From the NCBI GenBank assembly GCA_031177735.1, contig JAPSKJ010000022.1:1-17314 (forward strand): a DNA stretch of 17,314 nucleotides, given 5' to 3'. The notes beneath the pieces were generated by a model. The model saw only the letters and a program-made list of their open reading frames with translations, was not told the DNA's origin and made no database searches. The DNA is from Nocardioides sp. GTDB lineage: Bacteria; Actinomycetota; Actinomycetes; Propionibacteriales; Nocardioidaceae. Positions 1 to 6,670 of the stretch are shown here, one piece after another (within the stretch, counting starts at the first letter, position 1; each line of letters opens with the position of its first letter). A program made the position numbers and the translations under genes.

Positions 1-202
1 GGTGCGGGCCTTCGCCGGAGACTCGACGATCACCAACTTGTGTGCCACGAATGACCTTCTGTCGTGCTGTGGGGGAGGGAGCGGCCTCCCGCTGGAGGCT
101 CACGGCCGAACACGGTAGCGCGTGCTGCCCATTCCCTCTCGCGCCGGACCGCCCGCCGGCCACTGGGCCGGGTCCCGCCGGGCCAGGACCCGCGGGCGCC
201 GG
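1..202. other. Gene-free window edge downstream of the catabolic operon
   Basis: No convincing gene lies here. A plus-strand frame is open from the left edge to a TAG at 116-118 (38 codons, beginning VRAFAGDSTITN) and could be the C-terminal tail of a gene starting outside the window. A second frame is open to a TGA at 52-54. Neither tail can be assigned to a family. Two GC-rich hairpins are visible: a weak one (73-78 with 85-90) and a stronger one (156-171). Either could mark the 3' end of the minus-strand operon. Confidence 0.5.
156..171 (-). terminator. Possible operon-end hairpin
   Basis: CCGGCC at 156-161 pairs with GGCCGG at 166-171 around a 4-base loop, about 30 bases beyond the stop codon of the last operon gene. 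No T-tract follows on the minus strand, so this is at best a weak or non-canonical terminator of the kind common in GC-rich actinobacteria. Confidence 0.3.
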
Positions 203-1693
203 TCAACCACGGGCGTTGAGGTGTACGGCCGTGTCGAACCGCCGTGCGATCGCCGTGTAGTCGGTGATCGCGTCGGGGTCCGGTTCGAGCCGCTCGGCGA
301 GGACGTGGGCCTCGTCCGCGACGGTCAGGTCGGACCATGCCTCGCACCCGACGAGCGCGATCGCGGCGGCGCCGAGTGCGGCCGCCTGCTGGCCCACCGA
401 CGTGCGGACGACCGGGCGGCCGAAGACGTCGGCGTAGATCTGGTTCCAGGCGGGATGCTGCGCGCCGCCGCCAGCAAGGAGGACCTCCTCGACGGCGGGT
501 ACGTGCTGCTCCAGGAGTCGCAGTGCGCGCCCCAGGGACATCGCGATGCCCTCCATCGCGGCCCGCACCAGATGGCGACGGTCGTGCATCAGGGTCACCC
601 CCTGGATCGCACCGCGCACCGCTCCACCCCCCTCGAGGGGCGTTCCTCCGCTCAGCATCGGCAGGAAGAGCACCCCCGCCGCGCCGCGGGGTGCGCGGCA
701 CGCCTCGTCGATGAGCTCCTCGAACGTCGTCTCGGCAGCGACGAGCGCGCGCAACCAGGCCAACGTGGTGCCGGTGCTGAACGTCGACAGCGCACTGATG
801 TACTGCCCGGGCACCACGTGCTCGAAGACGAACGGGCGGGACGCGACGTCGATGACGGGCCTCGCCGCACTCACCGTGATCCAGCTCGACGACCCCAGCG
901 ACGCATAGACCCTCCCCTCGGCGGTCAACCGCGCGCCGAGGGCCATGCAGGCGTTGTCGACACCGCCGGCGACGACCGGCACACCGACCGGGATGCCCAG
1001 CTCCTCGGCCGGTCCGCGCCGCACGGTGCCGACGATGCTCGTCGCCGGGCGCGGCGGCAGCAGGAGGCTCCCGGGCAGCTCCGCCGCGGCGAGCAGGTCG
1101 CCGTCGTACCGTCGGGCGTTCAGGTCGTACACGCCGGTGCCGGAGGCGTAGGAGTGGTCGGTGGCGAGCTCCCCGGTCAGCCGGTAGTTGATCCAGTCCT
1201 TCGAGCCGATCAGCACCCGTGTGCGCTCCCACAGGTCGGGGTGCTCCGCCCGCAGCCACATCGCCTTGAACAGGGGGTACATCTCCGGCGCGAACCCGTT
1301 GCCGGTGGTCGCGTACCAGTGGTCGCTCCCCATCCGGTCGAAGAACTCCTCCGCCTGCGCCGAGGCGCGGACGTCGGACCAGATCGGCGTGTCCTCGACG
1401 AGCGGATCGCCGTGCGCATCCAGCGGCAGTGCGCCGAGACTGTGACCCGACACCCCGACGGCACCGATCCGGGCACCTGCGGCGTCCGGTTGCTGGGTGA
1501 GCAGCTGCACGGATCGCCCGACCGCAGCCCACCACTCAGCCGGGCGCTGTTCGTTCCAGCCCGGCCGTGGATGCCTGGTGGGGTAGTCGACCACGGCCTC
1601 GGCCAGTCGGACGCCGTCGATGGACCACAGCGAGGACTTGCACCCCCCTGTGCCCAGGTCGAGCGCCAGCACGACGTCGCGGGTTCCGGACAC
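203..1693 (-). CDS. FGGY-family carbohydrate kinase (xylulokinase-like)
   Basis: A 496-residue cytoplasmic kinase predicted to transfer the ATP gamma-phosphate to a ketose, polyol or sugar acid. The N-terminal FGGY domain carries the phosphate-binding loop DLGTGGCKS (12-20), a GHSLGA segment (about 83-88) where XylB proteins contact sugar, and WSD-R (about 105-109). The catalytic base is probably Asp246 in AGGVDNACMALGA. The C-terminal domain has the adenosine-binding LLAGGGAQHPAWNQ segment. Length is normal for xylulokinases. The GTG start at 1693 is supported by GAGGAG a few bases upstream. It is the last gene of the operon, 3 bases after the DeoC-like gene. The true substrate cannot be read from sequence; xylulose kinase is only the nearest family name. 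The product is presumably made for, or supplied with, one of the upstream aldolases. Confidence 0.9.
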   Translation of the reverse strand: MSGTRDVVLALDLGTGGCKSSLWSIDGVRLAEAVVDYPTRHPRPGWNEQRPAEWWAAVGRSVQLLTQQPDAAGARIGAVGVSGHSLGALPLDAHGDPLVEDTPIWSDVRASAQAEEFFDRMGSDHWYATTGNGFAPEMYPLFKAMWLRAEHPDLWERTRVLIGSKDWINYRLTGELATDHSYASGTGVYDLNARRYDGDLLAAAELPGSLLLPPRPATSIVGTVRRGPAEELGIPVGVPVVAGGVDNACMALGARLTAEGRVYASLGSSSWITVSAARPVIDVASRPFVFEHVVPGQYISALSTFSTGTTLAWLRALVAAETTFEELIDEACRAPRGAAGVLFLPMLSGGTPLEGGGAVRGAIQGVTLMHDRRHLVRAAMEGIAMSLGRALRLLEQHVPAVEEVLLAGGGAQHPAWNQIYADVFGRPVVRTSVGQQAAALGAAAIALVGCEAWSDLTVADEAHVLAERLEPDPDAITDYTAIARRFDTAVHLNARG

Positions 1694-1696
1694 CGG

Positions 1697-2389
1697 TCAC
1701 TCCTCGTGGGCGGCAACCCGTGCCAGGTCGGAGGCCACCTGAGCGTTCATGCCGAAGCGGGTCACGCCGAGGGCGACCATGGCGCGGACCGTGTCGAGGT
1801 CGCGGATGCCGCCCGCCGCCTTCAGCTCCGCCTCGCCGGCGCTCGCCTCGGCCATCACCTCGACGTGGCGGACCGTCGTCGGCACCCCCGACCAGCCCGT
1901 GCCGGACTTCACCCAGGGAACTCCGGCAGCGACCGCGGCGCGAACCCCGTCGCGGATCTGAGCGTCGTCGAGGTGGCCGACCTCGAGGATGGCCCGCAGC
2001 GGGATCGTCCCGGCGACCAGGTCCACGACGCTTGCGAGCTCCTGCTCGACGTAGGCGGTCTCCCCCGACCGCAGCCGTCCGACGTTGACCACCACGTCGA
2101 GCTCCTGGACCCCGGCCTCCAGCAGCGTGGCCGCCTCGGCGAGCTTGGTCGCCGTCTGGTGCCCTCCCGCCGGGAAGCCCACCGGCGCACCGACCAGCGT
2201 CGCGGATCCGGCCAGCAGGTCGCGCGCGAGCGGCACCCAGTGCGGCAGCACGTGCGCACTCACGAAACCACCGGCACGCGCCGTGGTGGCCAGCGACTCG
2301 ATGTCGCTGCGACTGTGGAACGCCTGCACGCAGCTGATGTCGACGTACGCAGGGAGCCTCCGGACGTCGACCACCGTCCGCTCAGCCAC
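1697..2389 (-). CDS. DeoC-family (class I) aldolase with altered phosphate site
   Basis: A 230-residue TIM-barrel aldolase of the deoxyribose-phosphate aldolase family. Visible family features are the Schiff-base lysine K151 in WVKSGTGW, the acid Asp98 in ELDVVVNVG and the proton-relay lysine K190 in LKAAGGIR. These predict reversible aldol cleavage releasing a two- or three-carbon aldehyde. Two motifs differ from true DeoC. The N-terminal IDHTLL motif reads VDISCVQ (15-21), and the C-terminal phosphate-binding GTSSG loop reads GMNAQ (213-217), so both phosphate-contacting serines are lost. The substrate may therefore not be 2-deoxyribose 5-phosphate. The GTG start at 2389 lies inside the end of the cupin gene (8-base overlap), and the kinase follows 3 bases downstream. 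Aldolase chemistry is well supported; the substrate is unknown. Confidence 0.85.
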   Translation of the reverse strand: MAERTVVDVRRLPAYVDISCVQAFHSRSDIESLATTARAGGFVSAHVLPHWVPLARDLLAGSATLVGAPVGFPAGGHQTATKLAEAATLLEAGVQELDVVVNVGRLRSGETAYVEQELASVVDLVAGTIPLRAILEVGHLDDAQIRDGVRAAVAAGVPWVKSGTGWSGVPTTVRHVEVMAEASAGEAELKAAGGIRDLDTVRAMVALGVTRFGMNAQVASDLARVAAHEE

Positions 2390-2999
2390 GGTAGCCCACG
2401 TGGTCCGGGTTGGGGACCGTCGTCCACCCCTGACCGTCGGCGACCACCAGGGATCGCATGCCGCCCGCCTCTCGGATCACCTCGTAATCCTGCCCTGCGT
2501 CGGCGGCGTAGACGAAGACGGTCGCGAACCGCTCCTGCCCGACGTTCACGCTTCGGTGGATCCAGTGGCCGGGAACGTAGACGGTCTCACCCACCCTCAG
2601 CTCGACGGCCTCCGATCGGCCGTCCAGGGTCTCCAGCAGCATGACGCCGTGCCCGTGAACGCAGGTGTAGACCTCCGATCGGTCCGCCTCGGCGTGCAGG
2701 TGTCCGCGGGTCATGTAGTACTCCGCGCCCACGCGCCCCGGCTCGAGGACGCTGATACCGGTGATGAGGCCTCCGGGGCCGGGCTCGACCTCGCTGGACT
2801 CGACCCAATAGACCGGTGCGCCGTCGTCATCCTTCAGCGAGGCGAAGAAGGCGGCCTCGTCCCGGTACAGACCTTCCAGGTCCGTCAGCCGCTTCTCGTA
2901 GCGGCCGTTGGAGCCGGTCAACGTCCCGGTCGTCGGGTCCGGCACGAGCTTCACCGGGTCAGCCGGGGCCACTCGGGCTCTCAGGTTGAGGTCACTCAT
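2382..2999 (-). CDS. Cupin-type glucose-6-phosphate isomerase family protein
   Basis: A 205-residue single-domain cupin resembling archaeal-type phosphoglucose isomerases (GPI family). The metal site is complete: H100 and H102 in TRGHLH, E109 in SEVY, and H148 in WIHRSVN. The H-x-H-x6-E spacing and the distance from E109 to H148 match Pyrococcus-type enzymes. The family interconverts aldose and ketose phosphates at a bound divalent metal. In this operon it more likely isomerises a pathway-specific sugar (phosphate) than serves glycolysis. It overlaps the upstream hydrolase gene by 8 bases and the downstream aldolase by 8 bases, which implies translational coupling. The ATG at 2999 fits the conserved N-terminus. 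Fold and metal site are confident, substrate is not. Confidence 0.85.
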   Translation of the reverse strand: MSDLNLRARVAPADPVKLVPDPTTGTLTGSNGRYEKRLTDLEGLYRDEAAFFASLKDDDGAPVYWVESSEVEPGPGGLITGISVLEPGRVGAEYYMTRGHLHAEADRSEVYTCVHGHGVMLLETLDGRSEAVELRVGETVYVPGHWIHRSVNVGQERFATVFVYAADAGQDYEVIREAGGMRSLVVADGQGWTTVPNPDHVGYRG

Positions 3000-4017
3000 C
3001 AGTACTCCTGGTCTGGGCTGGGTGCGGGGGCACGGGTGACTGCGAGAGGTCAGGTGACGGCAGCCGTGCGAGGAACTGCTGCGGGTTGGTGCGCAATACC
3101 GCGTGCAGCAGCTCCGGTCCGCCGGCTGCTTCGAGGCGGGGAACGATCCGCTCACCGAGGTAGGCCAGGCCCGGCATGCCCCCATAGGCGCGGTATCGGC
3201 TGCTGCGGGCGACATCGCCCCCGACGAGGATCCGGTCACGCGCACCGGCCTGGGCCGCCGTGACCAGGCAGGTGAGCAGGTCAGAATCGGGCCGCTCGCG
3301 AGTGCGGGCGAAGCCGTCGTAGCCCAGGTAGGCGCCGGCGGCGGCGATCTCGGCGTGCAGCCCGGGATCCGGGTTGCGGTCGGCATGGGCCAGCGCGACC
3401 GCGTCGCTCGGAACGCCGTCCGCGACCAGCACTTCGAGGACCTCGAGGGCCGCGCTCCCGGCCTCCAGATGCACCATGATCGGCACGCCGGTCCGGTGGT
3501 GGGTCGCGGCCACCGCGGCGAGGACGCGGCGCTCCCAGCTGCTGATCCGCCAGTACCCGAGGCCGGCCTTGACCACCCCGGCCCGGACCCCGGTAGCAGG
3601 TTGCGGCTCGGCGCTGTCCCGCTCGGGCAGCCCGAGCAGGACGTCGGCGGCGAACCTGGCCGCGAGCTCCTCCTCGGACAACGAGCGAATCCAGTGTCCG
3701 GGCGGATAATGCTCCTCGCGGTGGGCCCCCGTCGTCGCAACGACAGCGAGCCCGGTGTCGCGGCTGATCCGCTGCAGCGCCCGGGGCCGCCGGCCGAGGG
3801 CGGTCGGCGTCGCGTCGATCATCGCGTCGAAACCCGACGCACGCAGTGAACCGGCTTCGTCCGCGCTACGGCGCTCGTCGTCCAGCTCGTCGCCCGGTAG
3901 GAGCGGGGTGGCCTGAAAGAGGTGCTCGTGGTAATCGACCCGGCCCAACGAGGCCGCGGCGACCTCGCCGAGGACCGTGCGGGCGAAACCTCGGGCCGAT
4001 GCTCGAGTTGTCGTCAT
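2992..4017 (-). CDS. Phosphotriesterase-family metal hydrolase, probable sugar lactonase
   Basis: A 341-residue amidohydrolase-superfamily TIM barrel. All expected binuclear metal ligands are visible: H30 and H32 in HEHL, the bridging and normally carboxylated lysine K150 in VVKAGLGY, H183 in MVHLEAG, H211 in ALAHADRNPD, and D268 in VGGDVARSS. Bacterial relatives in sugar operons often hydrolyse sugar lactones or phosphorylated sugar lactones, so lactone opening after oxidation of the imported sugar is the most natural role (inference). The ATG at 4017 overlaps the stop of the upstream dehydrogenase as ATGA; an in-frame start further upstream would add about 65 residues lying inside that gene and is rejected. 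The last 20 residues, rich in Pro and Ser, look like a dispensable tail. A true phosphotriesterase role is unlikely in this context. Confidence 0.88.
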   Translation of the reverse strand: MTTTRASARGFARTVLGEVAAASLGRVDYHEHLFQATPLLPGDELDDERRSADEAGSLRASGFDAMIDATPTALGRRPRALQRISRDTGLAVVATTGAHREEHYPPGHWIRSLSEEELAARFAADVLLGLPERDSAEPQPATGVRAGVVKAGLGYWRISSWERRVLAAVAATHHRTGVPIMVHLEAGSAALEVLEVLVADGVPSDAVALAHADRNPDPGLHAEIAAAGAYLGYDGFARTRERPDSDLLTCLVTAAQAGARDRILVGGDVARSSRYRAYGGMPGLAYLGERIVPRLEAAGGPELLHAVLRTNPQQFLARLPSPDLSQSPVPPHPAQTRSTDE

Positions 4018-4940
4018 CGCGCGGCGGCCGCCAACCCGGCCAGCTCGTCGACGGTGGCCGAAGGCATCGGGATTTGGAAGACGTCGGCGATCACCTGCGT
4101 CCACCCGTGGATGAAATACCGCCATCCGTCGTGCACCGACAGCCTCCGCTCGCCCTGCTGGGCGCGTGCCTGGTGGAGGAACTCGAGGGTGCCGCGATAG
4201 TTGAACTCCCACACGACACCGTCCTCCGGGAAGCGGGCCGCATCACTGACGGGAGATCCGGGGAGGTCCTTGCCCATGCCCGTGGCGTTGACCACCAGGC
4301 TTCCCGGGGCGAGCGAGCCGAGCACCGCGTCGACGTCGTCGGGGCCACTCGTGAGCAGATAGCGCACGCGTGCGGGGTCCACGCCGCCGCGCTCGTGCAG
4401 CTCGCGGTGGTGCCGCAGGCTCCTCTCGTCGATCGCCGTGCAGACGATCCTCCCCGGCTGATCCTGCCCGGTCGCCAGGGTGTAGGTGAGCGCGCACCCG
4501 GCACCGCCTGACCCGAGGACCAACGCGTCCCCACCTGTGCGCCGGAAGTGGTCGGGCGGCAGGAACTCCTCCAACGCGAGTCGAGCTGTGATCGGATCCT
4601 TCGCTGCACCGACCAGCCGTCCGTCGCGCTTGGCGATCGACGAGATCTCACCGAAGGTGCGAGCCAGGTCGTCGACCTCGGCGAACATGTCGCGGCAGCT
4701 GCGGTAGACGGCGATCTTGTGCGTGGTGACGAGTGCGCCCACATGGTCGGGATCCGCTGCCATCCGGCCCAGCAGCTCCCGGTAGACCTCCGGAGCCGAC
4801 CCGGGTGCCACGTCGTGCCCCACCAGCGAGCGGGTCGGGAGCCCGAGTGCCTCGGCCCACACCGGGAAGACCCGCATGATCGAGGACGAGCTCGTGGTCA
4901 CCCCGACGAACCCCATGTGCTGACCGGCCGGTGAGCTCAT
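4014..4940 (-). CDS. Shikimate-dehydrogenase-fold oxidoreductase, atypical
   Basis: A 308-residue protein with the AroE architecture. The catalytic Lys (K75 in VTTHK) and Asp (D115 in GAAKDP) are in place, followed by a Rossmann dinucleotide loop VLGSGGAGCA (141-150), NATGMG (208-213) and the C-terminal substrate-contact Gln (Q262). The substrate pocket differs from true shikimate dehydrogenase: the N-terminal Ser-x-Ser motif sits in a run of four serines (17-20) with no following SP, VTxPxK has lost its Pro, and the AVNT motif reads EISSI (98-102). It is therefore predicted to be an NAD(P)-dependent dehydrogenase or reductase of another polyhydroxylated, possibly cyclic or lactone, substrate. 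The ATG at 4940 overlaps the aldolase stop (ATGA), and its own stop overlaps the hydrolase start the same way. Aromatic biosynthesis is unlikely given the operon. Confidence 0.82.
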   Translation of the reverse strand: MSSPAGQHMGFVGVTTSSSSIMRVFPVWAEALGLPTRSLVGHDVAPGSAPEVYRELLGRMAADPDHVGALVTTHKIAVYRSCRDMFAEVDDLARTFGEISSIAKRDGRLVGAAKDPITARLALEEFLPPDHFRRTGGDALVLGSGGAGCALTYTLATGQDQPGRIVCTAIDERSLRHHRELHERGGVDPARVRYLLTSGPDDVDAVLGSLAPGSLVVNATGMGKDLPGSPVSDAARFPEDGVVWEFNYRGTLEFLHQARAQQGERRLSVHDGWRYFIHGWTQVIADVFQIPMPSATVDELAGLAAAAR

Positions 4941-5605
4941 GCCGCCGCCTCCCGCGCTGCGCTCAGTGCGTCACTGAAGGCTCGCGCTCGGGCCTCCACC
5001 TCGTGCCAGTCACCCGCGGCGAGAGCCGCGGGCGGGCACAGGTCGCCGCCGGCACCGACTGCCACCGCGCCGGCGGCCAGCCACTCGCCGAGGTTGGCCG
5101 GAGTCACGCCACCGGTCGGCATCAGCGGGACAGACGGGAACGGATCGCGCAGCGCCTTGAGGTATCTCGGTCCTCCCAACGAGGAGGGGAACACCTTGAC
5201 GACGTCGGCGCCCGCCCGGTCGGCCGCCATCACCTCGCTCGGGGTGAGCGCACCGAGACACACGGTGAGTCCGGTCCGCCGCAGGACCGGAGCCAGTCCC
5301 GGGTCGTTGCCCGGGCTCACCAGGAAGCGAGCGCCCGCGGCTGCGGCCGCGTGGGCCTGTGGCTCGGTGAGCACGGTGCCGGCGCCAACCAGGACCGTGG
5401 CACCCCAGGTGTCGGCGATCTCGCGGATCGCCTCCGGCGCGCCCGGGGTGCTGTAGGTGATCTCGATGCCGCGCACCCCGCCGGCCACGAGGGCGGCCGT
5501 CGCTGTGACGGCGTGCTCAGCGGACGGTGCACGGAGGACGGCGATGACCCCGGCCGCCTGGAGCGTGGCCACACGCTCGGCACGGGTGGTCTGCTGCTCG
5601 GTCAT
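4937..5605 (-). CDS. KDPG/KHG-type class I aldolase
   Basis: A 222-residue TIM-barrel aldolase of the Eda family. E48 in GIEIT, T77 in GAGTVL, the SPG segment (97-99) and the Schiff-base lysine K127 in VVKVFP are all present, followed by the GG phosphate-end loop (SSLGG) and PTGGV (153-157). It should cleave a 2-keto-3-deoxy sugar acid, phosphorylated or not, to pyruvate and an aldehyde. E. coli Eda has Arg in TLRT for the pyruvate carboxylate; here the segment reads TYST, with Ser52 in that place, which occurs in some subfamilies and weakens assignment to KDPG itself. The ATG at 5605 overlaps the upstream stop, and its stop overlaps the next ATG, both as ATGA. No dehydratase supplying a 2-keto-3-deoxy acid is encoded in the window. 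Confidence 0.87.
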   Translation of the reverse strand: MTEQQTTRAERVATLQAAGVIAVLRAPSAEHAVTATAALVAGGVRGIEITYSTPGAPEAIREIADTWGATVLVGAGTVLTEPQAHAAAAAGARFLVSPGNDPGLAPVLRRTGLTVCLGALTPSEVMAADRAGADVVKVFPSSLGGPRYLKALRDPFPSVPLMPTGGVTPANLGEWLAAGAVAVGAGGDLCPPAALAAGDWHEVEARARAFSDALSAAREAAA

Positions 5606-6591
5606 GCGGGTGAACCTGTCCGGTCGGGTGGTGCGATGACCACGTTCGGGAGCGGGAGTCCGGCGGCGAAGGCGAGCACGGCCTCGGTGGTGCCGCGCGT
5701 CATGGCGTCGACGGCGCCGACGGTCTGGGCGGCGGCGTGCGGCGTGACGATCGTGCGCTCGGCGAGTGCCGCGCTGAGCAGCGGCGAGACCGTTGCACCC
5801 GCGCCCTCGGTGGAGAGCGTGTCGGCGGCGTAGGCCTCGACCAATCCCTCGGCGAGTGCCTGCGCCATGGCCTCCTCGTCGACAAGCACCGCCCGGGCGG
5901 TGTTGACCACGATCGGCCGCCGACGGGCGGAGGCGAGCCAGGCCCGGTCGAGGATGACGCCCGAGCCGGGTGCGTGCAGCGACACCACGTCGCAGCGGTC
6001 CGCCAGCTCCTGAAGGGAGGCGGGTTGTAGGCCAGCGGCCCGGAGGGCCCCGGGTGCCAGGAACGGGTCGTAGGCCAGCACCGAGGCGCCGAGGGCCCTG
6101 ACGCGGCCGGCGAACTCGCGGCCGATCCGACCCGCGCCCACGATCCCCACGCACAGCGCTGCCACCTCGCGGGTCCGGTCGACCCGCCACTGGCCAGCAC
6201 GGACCCGGCGGTCGCCCGAGGGCACCCGGCGCAGGGCCGCGAGCATGAGGCTCAGTGCATGCTCGGCGACGGCCACGCTGTTCGCGCCCGGGGTGTTCGT
6301 GACCGCTACGCCGCGACGGCGAGCGGCCTCGAGGTCGACCGAGTCGGTGCCGACGCCGTAGCGCGCGAGCAGCCGCAGCCGGGGCGCCGCCGCGAGGTGC
6401 TCCTCGGTGACAGGTCCCGTCCCGGCGATCCACGCCTCGGCCACGGCCAACGCGGGACCCAGCGAATGCAGCCCGTGGTCGGGTGCGCCGGTCGCCAGGC
6501 TGAGTCCGGCCGACTCCAACCGACTCCGGCCGTCGTAGTCCCCGGACCCGAAGGACCGGCTGGTGACCAGCACGGTGCCGATGGTGCTCAT
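5602..6591 (-). CDS. D-isomer-specific 2-hydroxyacid dehydrogenase
   Basis: A 329-residue NAD(P)-dependent dehydrogenase of the PGDH/GyaR type. The substrate domain (about 1-110 and 295-329) flanks a Rossmann domain with GIVGAGRIGREF (149-160) and an acidic end of beta-2 in AYDP (D175), which favours NAD. The catalytic triad is complete: R233 in NTARAVLVD, E262 in the segment DTLSTEG, and H285 in TPHAAAQT. Ala follows the catalytic Arg where Gly is usual. It likely oxidises or reduces a 2-hydroxy/2-keto acid made by the pathway, for example glycerate or a sugar acid; 3-phosphoglycerate dehydrogenase is unlikely because no regulatory domain is present. The ATG at 6591 is supported by GGTGGGG 7 bases upstream, and its stop forms ATGA with the aldolase start. 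Confidence 0.88.
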   Translation of the reverse strand: MSTIGTVLVTSRSFGSGDYDGRSRLESAGLSLATGAPDHGLHSLGPALAVAEAWIAGTGPVTEEHLAAAPRLRLLARYGVGTDSVDLEAARRRGVAVTNTPGANSVAVAEHALSLMLAALRRVPSGDRRVRAGQWRVDRTREVAALCVGIVGAGRIGREFAGRVRALGASVLAYDPFLAPGALRAAGLQPASLQELADRCDVVSLHAPGSGVILDRAWLASARRRPIVVNTARAVLVDEEAMAQALAEGLVEAYAADTLSTEGAGATVSPLLSAALAERTIVTPHAAAQTVGAVDAMTRGTTEAVLAFAAGLPLPNVVIAPPDRTGSPA

Positions 6592-6665
6592 AGCGGAGCC
6601 CCACCACGACGGACCCCGGAACGGCGTCGCTGGGCGATCGCCCCCGCGAGGACCGCACCGCTCAT
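6588..6665 (-). CDS. Possible 25-residue coupling ORF
   Basis: An ATG at 6665 opens 25 codons (beginning MSGAVLAGAIAQ, with a basic middle) ending in a TGA that overlaps the ATG of the 2-hydroxyacid dehydrogenase as ATGA. GGAG lies 8 bases before this ATG, over the stop of the binding-protein gene. The peptide is unrecognised. Its role could be translational coupling across an otherwise 79-base gap, a worn gene remnant, or nothing at all. The evidence is the ribosome-binding site plus the ATGA overlap only. Confidence 0.3.
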   Translation of the reverse strand: MSGAVLAGAIAQRRRSGVRRGGAPL

Positions 6666-6670
6666 CCCGC

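Noticed and set aside
2..118. C-terminal fragment of a plus-strand gene at the left edge
   Set aside because: Only 38 codons are visible with no recognisable motif, and a neighbouring frame is also open. It cannot be supported as a gene.
122..2644. 840-codon plus-strand open frame
   Set aside because: It is antisense to the kinase, DeoC and cupin genes, which carry full catalytic motifs. Its translation is low-complexity Arg/Pro/Gly-rich with no domain, as expected opposite GC-rich genes.
4937..5605. Classical Entner-Doudoroff operon
   Set aside because: No Edd-type dehydratase or glucose-6-phosphate dehydrogenase is present, and the aldolase has the TYST rather than the TLRT segment.
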